A stretch of 17,815 nucleotides of DNA from Bacillota bacterium (GCA_023435985.1 JAEZKY010000023.1:1-17815); one strand, 5' to 3'; shown: positions 1-8,682, counted from the first letter of the stretch. The notes: a model not told the origin generated them from the sequence alone. Numbers and translations: made by a program.

Positions 1-662
1 GCTTTAAGACTTTATACTTAAAGTATTTAAATATAGACACTAAGAGTTTAAAAGTCGAAATAGACTCAAAGGAATATTTGGAGTATACTATAAATGATAA
101 TGTGGTAATTTTTAACGAAAAAATAGAAAAAGGAAAGAAGATTAAAGTCACTTACAAGTTACTATGTTCTTTTGCTGTTAATTACGACTATTCAAAGGAT
201 ACTTTTAAGATAGATTTCAATAAAGAAACTGGAGAAACTGTACAAAATATAAAAATATTCTATGAAACAAATAAAATTTCTTCATCCAGAGAGTTAAGCG
301 ATATAAGTTTTAATCCTATATATAGCGCAAGATATAATGGATATGTCTTTATATGTGATTATGTAGATGAACCAAAGAACGTAATCATATATCCTTCAAG
401 CGATTATATATATGCAAATGGGCTGGATACAATGAATGTATTAGTTCAGGTATTAGATAAAAATAGTAATCCAATAGAAAATGTTAAAGTAAACATAGTA
501 ACGGCTAAAGGTCGTATTGATATTAGAAATGAAAAGACAGATTCTAATGGAATAATATATTGCAGATATACTGCTTCATCTGAGAATTGTATTGATACTA
601 TTAAAGCGATTGTATCAAAAGATGTGAAAGACGAAGTTAAAATATATAATAGAAAGTTGTGA
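1..662 (+). CDS. Left-truncated tail/baseplate structural protein with C-terminal Ig-like domain
   Basis: The reading frame is open from position 3 to the TGA at 660-662 (219 visible residues), so the gene begins before the window. A TTG at 78 lies inside the frame, has no convincing ribosome site and is unlikely to be the start. The first 55 visible residues hold a beta-hairpin-like unit (KEYLEYTINDN, then KIKVTYKL) that recurs in later genes. The last 80 residues resemble a bacterial Ig-like (Big_1/invasin-type) domain: hydrophobic strand VLVQVLD, then NPIENVKVNIVT, then the turn TDSNGIIYCRY. Such domains are common decorations of phage tail and baseplate proteins. There is no signal peptide or membrane segment in the visible part. 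The stop overlaps the GTG of the next gene, implying translational coupling. The exact role is unknown; the structural assignment rests on context. Confidence 0.75.
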   Translation, partial: FKTLYLKYLNIDTKSLKVEIDSKEYLEYTINDNVVIFNEKIEKGKKIKVTYKLLCSFAVNYDYSKDTFKIDFNKETGETVQNIKIFYETNKISSSRELSDISFNPIYSARYNGYVFICDYVDEPKNVIIYPSSDYIYANGLDTMNVLVQVLDKNSNPIENVKVNIVTAKGRIDIRNEKTDSNGIIYCRYTASSENCIDTIKAIVSKDVKDEVKIYNRKL

Positions 663-3600
663 TTTATTTGGCAGAAGATTATAAGGAAATTCAAGATACA
701 ATTAAATACACAATAAAGGAAAATTCAATTCTTTATGCAATAACGCCAATAGGCAAGACAGGAGTTACCTGCACTGAAGTCTCAGATGCATATAAGGGAG
801 ATACTTATAATACGACGAAGGAAAAACCTTATGGCACAATTTCATTTGCATCTATAGCAGGTGGAAGCGACAGAATAAAGTTTACTTATACGTGTACATC
901 AGGTTTTCATGGGGATGATTCTTTTGAATTTTTAATAACCTATTCTGATGGGACAGCGCAGCTTAGAGTTATTGAAGTTGAGGTTATAAAAAGTTTTTCT
1001 AATGAAAATGTAACAAATAAGTATTATGAATATTATTTAGATCCAGAATATAATTTGGTTGAGGATACAGGTTTAGGGACACGAAGTATTGAAGTTAATT
1101 ACAATACTCAATATGCAATCACAGATAAAGCTCTATATCCAACAAAGGTTACTTTAGCTGCTTCTGACAGCAGCTTAAGTGTTGAATCAAATTTACAGAC
1201 CTTGAATTATGTTAATACTGAATGTAAGTTTACATGTTCAGCAGCAACGCAGACAATAGCTGATGCAAAACTTATAAGAAATGCTGGCATCGATAATATA
1301 GAATCAGGCAAAGGGAGCATAATTTATGCAGTTCCCAAAGTAGATCTTACACTAACCTCTAAACTTCCATTCAATGGAACAGAATATTTAATATTAACTT
1401 TTAAAGACTTTGAAGACAAGAGTGATGGGGAATGGTCTTATGGAGAAGAAGTCATAAATATAATCTTTAATGCACGAAAGATAAATGAGACAGCAACAAC
1501 CTATGTTGTAGGTCAGGATACATGGACATGGGATGATAATCCTAAGTTTGAAGATACTGAGGTTGATTATCCAGATCCACCTGCTAACAGCTTTGAAAAA
1601 TATGAGGCAGATTTTCAAGGTGGGAATCTTCTAAGGAATACGGATGCTCATTTTGAATTCAATAAATATAATAACAAGACCATAAGAGTAGGAAAAAATG
1701 TGCCAGATTATGCTGTAAATTTAGGTTTTTATTATAATACTGTTGCAAGCTATAATGATACAATTTCAATTCAGGAAACAGATACAAATTCAGTTGGTGT
1801 CAAAAATGTTGTAAAGTGGATTAGTAAAAGAAATTTACCTGCAAAAGATGATGAGCTATTTGCTTCGAGTATTGAATTTAACGGAGAAGAAAACACAGAA
1901 TATCAAGGATATTCTGGTACATTATATAGACAGTATGTAGAATGGGATGAAAGTTTAGAAATAGACCAAAATCCTGAGTATATTGAAGTTTATGAACAAT
2001 TCAGAGGAACGCAAAACATCAGGATACCAAGGATTAAAAATTACGATGATGGAAAAAAACTTGGTACATTAAAATATATTAATTCTGCCAATGAACCATA
2101 TGATTTCTTTAAGGATAGTTATAATATTTTTACTGTTAAAGGAGAAGGGTATGTTCCACGTTACTGGCTTATAAGCGCGCGATATGGAGGAATAATAAGT
2201 GATAAGGTTGCTCTTTATAATGGTACTGCTAAATACTTAGGCTATGTGACTAAGAAAGATGGATTAAGTAACATAGATCCAGAGGCAGAGAGAGAATATA
2301 TAATGTATCCTGATGAAAGCGGAATCCTTCATGACATAGAGGGAAATGATCTAATTGATGATGATTTATTTTATATAACAGACAAATTTAAGGATGAAAC
2401 GCCTCTTTATTATAAATATAAGCTTAAATACAGAGTTTACAATAATCTTGGAAAAGATGAATATGGATATTACAAAGCAGATAATATTAAGCTGGTTAAT
2501 GAAAATAATACACCACTGCTTGATACATATAAATATAGAGTATTTTTAGAGCCTACGGAATATGCTGATATTTTTGATGCTTATGTATATACAAGCTTTG
2601 TGCCTATGGCAGCAAATCCTGTATATGCAATGTATGATGGTATAGCTCAAGAAGCTTATACCTTAAAAGATGAAATATCACCCCTTGATGTAAAAGTGGG
2701 AATTCTTGAAAAGATAAGTGTTATACAAGCAATGGACAATCATATTGATTATGAAATAGAGGAAGCTCAGGGAATCACACTTCAGACTAAAGTTAAAATG
2801 ACGGATTATGATGTTATATATGATGAGAGAAATAAAATACGAATTCAGTATGTAATCTCTGCAGGAAGTATTAAGACACCGCCAATAGAAGCTGAAGTGA
2901 TAAATAAAAAATATGCGTTATATTCAGAGAAAGATTTATTTAAGAATGACAATATGATTGTATCTCCAAAAGCTGCTTCAGGGTACTTAACAGCAAAGAA
3001 TATACTGCTTAAATATGCCGGTGAGGATCATCGTGAGGAAATTGAGAATGCTGAGGTAGTTAAAGTAGGAGTTAATGTTGATGATTTCAATAGCTTTTTA
3101 GTAAGAGATAAAGTTATATTATATACAGATCCAGATGGTTCTGGTCTCATATATGCAAGAACTTACGCAGATACAGGAATTAAAAACACGGAAGATGGTG
3201 TTACAAGGTATAACAAATCACTAGATCCAGATGGTATTTATCAGGAAGTTAATGGAAAGATATTTAAAGGATATTCTGTTTTATGCAGAAACATAAATAA
3301 AATAAAGTTATGTGCTCCAGATGAAACAAATCCATTAAAAGAATGGTATCCAAAGTTTAAATACAGCTATTTTAAAAAAGTATATGAAAATGATGATACG
3401 CAGCTAATATATTCTATTCCAGAATTTCATTCTCAGGTATGGGGTGTTTATGGCAGCCCCTTTAAAGATGTTAAGGATGAAATACCTCAATATGTTGGAA
3501 ATAACACGATAAAAACTGCCCACTATCCATTGTATGTAAAATTAAATGCCTTAGGTAATCCTGAAAACATAAAAGCTTATAAGATTCTGCATGACGGTTC

Positions 3601-4426
3601 ATCAAAAGAACTTACTGTGGAGAGCTTTAATTTTAAGTATGGGTATATAGAATTTAAAAATGTTGTTTCTGAAAATGATAATATACTAATAAATTATTCT
3701 TATGAAGAGCTATATTTTCATTATAAAGGCTATTATCCTTTGACAGAAGGTAAAGCTGATAAGAATAAAAAGATGATTAATCTAAATATTAATCCAAGTA
3801 AATACTGCACTTATACGGATACAAGCAATGAGATTGAGGATGAAAAGCAGGTTTATAATTTATTTAATAAAACAATTTATTTCTTTTTAAGACCAATGAG
3901 ACAGATTGACGTAGGGACTAATAAAGTTAAAGAAGGGCTAGATCAAGAATTTACAATATATCACAGATTTGACACCCAAGAGGCAGAAGGAAGTTTCGAT
4001 CTACTCATAGGAAGAATCTTTGTAAGGCATCATGCATCTCAGAAATCAACAGTATTAATCGACACAAGACAAAGAGGCGGCGGAGTAATTGAAGCCATGT
4101 CAGATAAATTAAGGCAGGAGCTTGAGCCGGAAAGTGATTATTATTTAGACATAGGAACCTTAGATGGTAAGCCGTATCATGAAAATTCTGTTATAGTTAT
4201 AAGAATTGATAAGAGAATGCTTAAAATAAATGGCGGCATATATTCAAGGGATGATATTGAAGACGCAGTAAATAGATGGTGCGCATATGGCATGTATCCA
4301 ATTATAGAATATGTTGATGTTGTAGATGATGACCTAATGCCTCAGAATACAATGAAGGTAAACAGAAAGGTAGCAAATGCACTTAATTTCAATCCATATA
4401 TAACAGTCAAGGTTATTGAGAATTAA
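659..4426 (+). CDS. Large beta-rich phage structural protein (probable baseplate/tail-tip component), 1255 aa
   Basis: The GTG at 659 overlaps the upstream TGA (GTGA), which suggests coupled translation; there is no strong ribosome site of its own. I do not recognise a named family across its length. Residues 14-112 look like a cadherin/Big_9-type Ig domain, with the characteristic HGDDSFEFLITYSDG near residue 84. The middle is acidic and Tyr/Asp-rich with many short beta-like segments and no coiled coil, signal peptide or membrane helix. Near residue 983 a hairpin unit (KELTVESFNF, YIEFKNV, DNILINYSY) resembles units in the genes before and after. The last 120 residues are denser, with DTRQRGGG at 1135-1142, DYYLDIGTLDGKPYHE, and a helical RDDIEDAVNRW segment. 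Size and position before the fibre genes suggest a baseplate or tail-tip scaffold. That role is inferred. Confidence 0.85.
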   Translation: MIYLAEDYKEIQDTIKYTIKENSILYAITPIGKTGVTCTEVSDAYKGDTYNTTKEKPYGTISFASIAGGSDRIKFTYTCTSGFHGDDSFEFLITYSDGTAQLRVIEVEVIKSFSNENVTNKYYEYYLDPEYNLVEDTGLGTRSIEVNYNTQYAITDKALYPTKVTLAASDSSLSVESNLQTLNYVNTECKFTCSAATQTIADAKLIRNAGIDNIESGKGSIIYAVPKVDLTLTSKLPFNGTEYLILTFKDFEDKSDGEWSYGEEVINIIFNARKINETATTYVVGQDTWTWDDNPKFEDTEVDYPDPPANSFEKYEADFQGGNLLRNTDAHFEFNKYNNKTIRVGKNVPDYAVNLGFYYNTVASYNDTISIQETDTNSVGVKNVVKWISKRNLPAKDDELFASSIEFNGEENTEYQGYSGTLYRQYVEWDESLEIDQNPEYIEVYEQFRGTQNIRIPRIKNYDDGKKLGTLKYINSANEPYDFFKDSYNIFTVKGEGYVPRYWLISARYGGIISDKVALYNGTAKYLGYVTKKDGLSNIDPEAEREYIMYPDESGILHDIEGNDLIDDDLFYITDKFKDETPLYYKYKLKYRVYNNLGKDEYGYYKADNIKLVNENNTPLLDTYKYRVFLEPTEYADIFDAYVYTSFVPMAANPVYAMYDGIAQEAYTLKDEISPLDVKVGILEKISVIQAMDNHIDYEIEEAQGITLQTKVKMTDYDVIYDERNKIRIQYVISAGSIKTPPIEAEVINKKYALYSEKDLFKNDNMIVSPKAASGYLTAKNILLKYAGEDHREEIENAEVVKVGVNVDDFNSFLVRDKVILYTDPDGSGLIYARTYADTGIKNTEDGVTRYNKSLDPDGIYQEVNGKIFKGYSVLCRNINKIKLCAPDETNPLKEWYPKFKYSYFKKVYENDDTQLIYSIPEFHSQVWGVYGSPFKDVKDEIPQYVGNNTIKTAHYPLYVKLNALGNPENIKAYKILHDGSSKELTVESFNFKYGYIEFKNVVSENDNILINYSYEELYFHYKGYYPLTEGKADKNKKMINLNINPSKYCTYTDTSNEIEDEKQVYNLFNKTIYFFLRPMRQIDVGTNKVKEGLDQEFTIYHRFDTQEAEGSFDLLIGRIFVRHHASQKSTVLIDTRQRGGGVIEAMSDKLRQELEPESDYYLDIGTLDGKPYHENSVIVIRIDKRMLKINGGIYSRDDIEDAVNRWCAYGMYPIIEYVDVVDDDLMPQNTMKVNRKVANALNFNPYITVKVIEN

Positions 4427-4495
4427 ATAATGAAGGTGTAGAAGCGCTAAGCCAGCTATATTTTAAGCTGCTTTAATGTAAAGGAAGTGTAACTG
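4427..4495 (+). other. Short intergenic gap with small inverted repeat
   Basis: This 69-nt gap separates the 1255-residue gene from the next one. It holds a perfect 5-bp inverted repeat, CAGCT (4453-4457) and AGCTG (4466-4470), with an 8-nt AT-rich loop. No T-run follows, so it is not a convincing terminator. The palindrome AGCGCT lies at 4443-4448. I see no clear -35/-10 pair. A four-codon ATG AAG GTG TAG at 4430 is probably chance. Confidence 0.35.
4481..4487 (+). promoter_or_regulatory. Ribosome binding site supporting a TTG start
   Basis: AAGGAAG lies 8 nt before the TTG at 4496. The first in-frame ATG is 16 codons in and has no comparable site upstream, so TTG is the likely start. Confidence 0.65.
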
Positions 4496-5917
4496 TTGAA
4501 GACAAATTTAATTAAAATATATAAATCAGCTTCTGGTGATATGACTCATTATATATACCGCAGTCAGAGTATTCCAATTGAAAAAGATTTAGAGGAATTT
4601 ATAGATAACAGAATTCCAGTAGGCATGATATCAGAAATAAGCGATCCTGCATCAGTTGAAGAATTAAATAATGTTTCAATGCTTGTAGATAAAGCACCTA
4701 AAAACCATCAAGGATATACAGGCTTCAGCCTGCCCTTTAATTTTAATATATCTAATTCTATTTATAGTATCAAATTTAGAAATAGCGTTGATTCAACAAA
4801 AGACGATACTATATATAAAGTTTTCATAGGTGCTAATGTTATAACCCATGTGCAAGAACTTGATGATAGTGATAATGTACTAAATGACATAACTGATAGC
4901 GATACGTTATCTAAAAGCTTTGTATTATTAAATAATTCAATACTGTTTAGTAATGATTTTGATTTAAATTATAAAAGCATAACTTTCAGTGGAAATTTAA
5001 ATGTGTACAATTTTTATGATATGGGAAAAGGTTTTGAAGATGTAATTCCTGAGAGGGGACATGGAATATATAAGCCGGTGCTTAGAGCAATAAATACTAC
5101 AGATTATGTATCATTTTATCAGGATGCAGATTATAGAAAAAATATTTATTACTATTACGTTATAGCAAAGGATAGCAGTGGAAATATTTCAGATATAAGC
5201 AATACTGCAATATCAGAGATTTCAGAACCATACTTAAGTTTTTCATTAAATGCCAGCAGTGATTATTATGTTGCAGAGAGTCCAACATTTGATGAAGTTT
5301 TAGGTACAGCTTCCTCTATAGATGAAATTCGTGTAGATAAAGAAAAGCTGGTAAGCAGTATAGTACCAACGGATGGAATGAATATTTATGCTTCAGATTT
5401 AGATGAAGATGGAGCAAGAGTTTTAAAAATAACAAATATATGGAATTCGGATAACAGAAAATTAATGCTTAGAAATAAAAAAGTATTAAAGGCTGTTAAT
5501 TCATGCGTAGACGAGAATTCTGCAACCATCAGTATAGAATCTGATCCTTTCATATTTGACGATAGCAAAGAGGAAGTTTTTATTGATAAAATAGAAATTC
5601 TTAAGAAGGATGTAACACTACTTTCAGAAGATGATAGAAATAAACCTATTGAATATACGGATACTGACGGAAGAGTTCTTAAAGTATTTGTAAGGCAGGC
5701 AGGTGCTTATTATGAGGAATATTTCTTAAGAAATGAAAATATGGAGACAAATGATTACGACTATCCAACATATCTAGTGTCCTCAATAACCCTTGATTCA
5801 AGATTCCCTAATTTAAAAATAAATGATACAGGAGTAAGAGGTAATAAATATAATTATACAATGTATTTATATGATAAATACAAGAAAATTTCAAAAGCGA
5901 TTGTGAGTGTGGTATAA
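4496..5917 (+). CDS. Phage structural protein with fibronectin-III-like segment, 473 aa
   Basis: The TTG start is chosen because AAGGAAG sits 8 nt upstream. The protein is soluble and beta-rich, with no signal peptide or transmembrane helix. Residues 218-240 (YYYYVIAKDSSGNISDISNTA) match the last strands of a fibronectin type III domain, where a tyrosine-rich strand is followed by AxDSxGNxS. The C-terminal 90 residues (FVRQAGAYYEEYFLRNEN, then YNYTMYLYDKYKKIS) again look like an Ig-like sandwich. The N-terminal 160 residues are unrecognised. The stop codon abuts the ATG of the next gene (TAAATG), so the two are probably translated together. Fibronectin-III-like modules are frequent in tail-tip and baseplate proteins of Gram-positive phages, which fits the position, but no specific family can be named. 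Confidence 0.82.
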   Translation: MKTNLIKIYKSASGDMTHYIYRSQSIPIEKDLEEFIDNRIPVGMISEISDPASVEELNNVSMLVDKAPKNHQGYTGFSLPFNFNISNSIYSIKFRNSVDSTKDDTIYKVFIGANVITHVQELDDSDNVLNDITDSDTLSKSFVLLNNSILFSNDFDLNYKSITFSGNLNVYNFYDMGKGFEDVIPERGHGIYKPVLRAINTTDYVSFYQDADYRKNIYYYYVIAKDSSGNISDISNTAISEISEPYLSFSLNASSDYYVAESPTFDEVLGTASSIDEIRVDKEKLVSSIVPTDGMNIYASDLDEDGARVLKITNIWNSDNRKLMLRNKKVLKAVNSCVDENSATISIESDPFIFDDSKEEVFIDKIEILKKDVTLLSEDDRNKPIEYTDTDGRVLKVFVRQAGAYYEEYFLRNENMETNDYDYPTYLVSSITLDSRFPNLKINDTGVRGNKYNYTMYLYDKYKKISKAIVSVV

Positions 5918-6373
5918 ATGCTTAAGTTAGTAAATGAAAATATAATCACTTTTGAAAGACTTCCTTATTATTTGTGCGAAGGCTATAACTTAAAGATAAC
6001 GTATGGTGACGGCATTGAAGAAACAATATATATTGAAAATACTAAAAGTGCAAATTATATAAAAGAAAAAAAGGAACTTGATTATAGCGAAGAATTACTT
6101 TGGACTCTGCCAGATGATATATGTGCTGAAAATGCTGCAGAGATAAAGGTATATGTTAATAATGTTGAAATAAGCACTAATTATTATAACTACAATATAT
6201 CGAGTAGAATGATGTCCATTGACGGATTAAATGTAACAGCAAATGATACAATTGAAGTCGAATTCGATGCTGATAAAATACAATATACTCATAGTAGTGA
6301 AAAAACCTGTACTTATTACGTATATCCAATATTTAAAAATAACTATAAAATAGGGCAGCATACCAAGCTTTAA
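5918..6373 (+). CDS. Small structural protein with beta-hairpin module, 151 aa
   Basis: The ATG follows the upstream TAA directly, so translation probably depends on ribosomes finishing the previous gene; only a weak GTGAGTGTGG precedes it. Residues 75-115 carry VYVNNVEI, then YYNYNISSRMMSI, then NDTIEVEFDAD. This is the same layout (tyrosine strand, short strand, D-x-I-x-V strand) seen in the first two genes of the window. The N-terminal half has an LKITYGDGIEETIYIENT hairpin. There is no cysteine-rich motif, signal peptide or coiled coil. It is probably a small baseplate or tail-tip accessory protein. The function is not recognised, and the call rests on position and on the shared beta unit. 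Confidence 0.75.
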   Translation: MLKLVNENIITFERLPYYLCEGYNLKITYGDGIEETIYIENTKSANYIKEKKELDYSEELLWTLPDDICAENAAEIKVYVNNVEISTNYYNYNISSRMMSIDGLNVTANDTIEVEFDADKIQYTHSSEKTCTYYVYPIFKNNYKIGQHTKL

Positions 6374-6379
6374 AGGAGG
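6374..6379 (+). promoter_or_regulatory. Strong ribosome binding site AGGAGG
   Basis: AGGAGG ends 7 nt before the ATG at 6387 and directly follows the preceding stop codon. It suggests high independent translation of the 284-residue gene, unlike its weakly initiated neighbour. Confidence 0.75.
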
Positions 6380-6386
6380 AAGAATT

Positions 6387-7241
6387 ATGGCTGACTTTAA
6401 GAAAATAACAAAAGCAGATATGGAACAGGATGTAAGCACTAGAAAAATAGCTGATGATATAACAAGACATGATATTGCCGAATTTGGAGATAACACTTTT
6501 ATAAATTCTGTAAAGATATCCTTTGATAATAACAAATATGTAAATTCTATGTTTGTAAATGAAATTAAAGACAGGGAATATTCTGATTTCTATTTATCAG
6601 ATAATGTAGTTTATAACTCAATAGAATCTTGTCTTAAAGTTAATGATTTAACTAAAAATGGTTTGTATTATTCAACTGAAAAATGCACTGATGAGACCTA
6701 TAAATCGCCACTAAATAATTTCTTTTTGGTAGTTGATGAAGTAATACCTACAGGCTGTGATATTATTTACCATATTATCACTGATGATAACAGAAATTTC
6801 TTAATTAAATCAAATGATACAGTACCATTAAAGCTTAACATTCCATGTTATAGCTTTAGGCTTAAAGCCAGTTTATTAAGCAATAAAATAAATACTCCAG
6901 TAATCAATGGATTTGCTGTGCTATATTATGATGATTATGTTCAAAAAGCGTATAGATTAATAAATGTAGACTTAGGTAATGATGATGATGATAATAGTGA
7001 TACCGTAACCCTTGTAAGAGATAGGAATTATGAAGATAAATTAGTAAGAGTATTAACTGATACCACAAGAATAGAACTTACTTATGATGATGCAAAGGAT
7101 AAAAGACTATCAAGTGTTGAAACTTATGATCTTCAGACTGCATTATTAACTGAGGAAAGTGACATGGTGTATTTAAATTACACTGACAGTGCTGGTATAA
7201 CAGAAGAAGTATTAACTAAGATCATTACTAACAAGTATTAA
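6387..7241 (+). CDS. Unidentified phage structural protein, 284 aa
   Basis: The start is well fixed by AGGAGG 7 nt upstream. The N-terminal 35 residues are charged and probably helical (MADFKKITKADMEQDVSTRKIADD). The rest is mixed beta structure rich in Asp, Asn and Tyr. A short acidic run, GNDDDDNSD, is encoded by four consecutive GAT codons at 6981-6992. The C-terminal 60 residues (TRIELTYDDAKDKR, SSVETYDLQTALLTEE, MVYLNYTDSAG) may form a small beta domain. No enzymatic motif, signal peptide or membrane segment is visible. It is the last gene before the fibre cassettes, so it may be the baseplate protein to which fibres attach. That is inference only; I do not recognise the family. Confidence 0.8.
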   Translation: MADFKKITKADMEQDVSTRKIADDITRHDIAEFGDNTFINSVKISFDNNKYVNSMFVNEIKDREYSDFYLSDNVVYNSIESCLKVNDLTKNGLYYSTEKCTDETYKSPLNNFFLVVDEVIPTGCDIIYHIITDDNRNFLIKSNDTVPLKLNIPCYSFRLKASLLSNKINTPVINGFAVLYYDDYVQKAYRLINVDLGNDDDDNSDTVTLVRDRNYEDKLVRVLTDTTRIELTYDDAKDKRLSSVETYDLQTALLTEESDMVYLNYTDSAGITEEVLTKIITNKY

Positions 7242-7357
7242 ATGTACTATTATAGATATCCAACATATACACTAAACGTATCCTCTTATAAGTCTAGTTC
7301 ATAAATTAATTAGCTATATGTGTTTAATACTTAATTAAAGTGCAAGGAGTTGATTAA
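7242..7357 (+). other. 116-nt gap before the first fibre cassette
   Basis: This is the longest gap in the window and marks the change from baseplate-like genes to fibre cassettes. It starts with a 20-codon frame (7242-7304, Tyr/Ser-rich) whose ATG touches the preceding stop but has no ribosome site. An all-AT 7-bp inverted repeat, TTAATTA (7306-7312) and TAATTAA (7332-7338), follows. AAGGAG at 7344-7349 serves the next gene. No convincing promoter or terminator is visible. Confidence 0.4.
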
Positions 7358-8014
7358 ATGAAAAAATACTTAGATCAAGGTGGTCTGGTTTATTATTCAA
7401 ATAAGCTAAAGGATTATTTAACGAGTAAATTTTCTAAAGTTCAAAATGATATAGATTCTTTATCATCAAAAGTCGATTCTGATAAAACTGAGCTTGAGAA
7501 CAAAATAAGCGGAAATACTAATTTAATAAATAAGAATATTCAAAGTATACAAGAGACCAATACAGAAATTAATGGGCTTGATAATAAAATAAATGATTTA
7601 AAGACAGAATTAGACGATAAGCCTACTTACCCAATAACAAATATAAATAATGTGGAACAATATGTGTATAAAAATGTAAAAATAAACGATGTGATTGAAA
7701 TACCTAACAATGGAAGAGATACTAATTACTTAATTGAATGTTATACAGAAATTGATGCAGGAACTCAAGTAGAATGTGTTTCAATAGATATAAATGAAAA
7801 TAATAAAGATAAATTGATCTATGATGAAAATTATGTAGATATAGATCCAGACGGAGCAAAACCCAAGGATACCATATTATTGAAGTTTAATAAAACACAA
7901 TTTAAATATAATGATGAAACTATTAATGTATATGAGTCGGAAATTATTCCAGAAGAAATATTTGAAAGATTTGAAAGTATTATATCCATAGAGGAACAAG
8001 TAGGTATATTATGA
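7358..8014 (+). CDS. Coiled-coil fibre adaptor-like protein, copy A, 218 aa
   Basis: The ATG has AAGGAG 8 nt upstream. The N-terminus, MKKYLDQGGLVYYSNKL, matches a leader I know from tail-fibre proteins of Firmicutes phages (YLDxxGLxxxWxKxK). It is likely an attachment peptide to the baseplate. Residues 20-90 form a coiled coil with Ile/Leu heptads (SKFSKVQNDIDSL, KVDSDKTELENKI, INGLDNKINDLKTEL). The last 125 residues are a globular beta domain with INNVEQYVYK, YLIECYTE and DPDGAKP. The whole protein aligns end to end with the 224-residue protein at 13382-14056. Its final bases overlap the next ATG (ATGA), so the two are translationally coupled. I infer a trimeric stalk linking a receptor-binding tip to the particle. 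Oligomeric state is not visible in sequence. Confidence 0.85.
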   Translation: MKKYLDQGGLVYYSNKLKDYLTSKFSKVQNDIDSLSSKVDSDKTELENKISGNTNLINKNIQSIQETNTEINGLDNKINDLKTELDDKPTYPITNINNVEQYVYKNVKINDVIEIPNNGRDTNYLIECYTEIDAGTQVECVSIDINENNKDKLIYDENYVDIDPDGAKPKDTILLKFNKTQFKYNDETINVYESEIIPEEIFERFESIISIEEQVGIL

Positions 8015-8682
8015 GTTACTTATTAAAAGATATTGCAGGCTGTTATTATAATTTATCTGGAAAAGTAACCGAAACAGATATATTAAAAGCTTTAAATGAA
8101 TATGGATTTGAAATATCAGACTTATTAATGGCAGATAAAGAATTGATTAAGAATAAAAAGCTCATTAGTACTAATAATGTGGGTAAGTGTACCTTTTATA
8201 CAAAAAATAGTTATGATTTTTTATTAATTAAATTTGATACTCCATTTGTAAATGTAAGTTTCGATGTTTTGCAAAGCGTACTTGTAAGTGCTGATGGAGT
8301 TAAGTGGTTAAATTATCTTGATGAAAATAAATACCTAGTAAATGAATTCAATATTTCCTTAAATTCATTCACTAGTATTACAGATATTCAAAAATCAGAG
8401 TTATTCAAACTGAAGGAATATATTAATAATAATAGCAAGGAAATAGGTTTTATAAACAATAGTGAAATAAAATATGTTTTTATAAAACTTAAGAATAAGC
8501 TAGATAGAATATATTATCGCAGATACTTGGATGGGACAACCCTTAAAAATATAGATATGTATACAGAAATAAGCAAGAATGCTATAAAGATAAAAAATTT
8601 AACATCAACTGACTTTAATAACTTATGTATTAACATAACAAGTGTGAATGATTATAGAAAGGATACATTGGAGGAGTTTTAA
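8011..8682 (+). CDS. Small fibre-cassette protein, copy A, 223 aa
   Basis: The ATG overlaps the previous stop (ATGA). It is a soluble protein without signal peptide or membrane segment. Residues 93-99 (SADGVKW) resemble a single Asp-box (SxDxGxxW), followed by LNYLDENKY. Its paralogue at 14058-14702 has SNDLKTW then YNYYDSNNF at the matching place. The N-termini also align (YLLKDIAGCYYNLSG with CLIYSGNKYFTILNN). The last residues, DYRKDTLEEF, match the tails of the glycine-rich proteins (DTLDEF, DTLDTF), and the preceding 20 residues share a beta pattern with them. It may therefore be a version of the glycine-rich proteins' C-terminal domain without a glycine-rich head. It could be a chaperone, an adaptor or a short fibre tip; the sequence does not decide. 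Confidence 0.82.
   Translation: MSYLLKDIAGCYYNLSGKVTETDILKALNEYGFEISDLLMADKELIKNKKLISTNNVGKCTFYTKNSYDFLLIKFDTPFVNVSFDVLQSVLVSADGVKWLNYLDENKYLVNEFNISLNSFTSITDIQKSELFKLKEYINNNSKEIGFINNSEIKYVFIKLKNKLDRIYYRRYLDGTTLKNIDMYTEISKNAIKIKNLTSTDFNNLCINITSVNDYRKDTLEEF
8670..8676 (+). promoter_or_regulatory. Ribosome binding site fixing the start of the first glycine-rich gene
   Basis: GGAGGAG lies 7 nt before the ATG at 8684 and inside the end of the preceding gene. An ATG in the same frame at 8648 lies within that gene, has no such site, and would add twelve residues absent from the related proteins. Confidence 0.8.

Noticed and set aside
78..80. TTG at 78 as a gene start
   Set aside because: The frame is open all the way from position 3, there is no good ribosome site, and the residues before it continue the same beta-rich style. 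The gene starts upstream of the window.
4453..4470. Intrinsic terminator in the gap before 4496
   Set aside because: The stem is only 5 bp and is followed by CTTTAATG, not a T-run; flanking genes appear co-transcribed.
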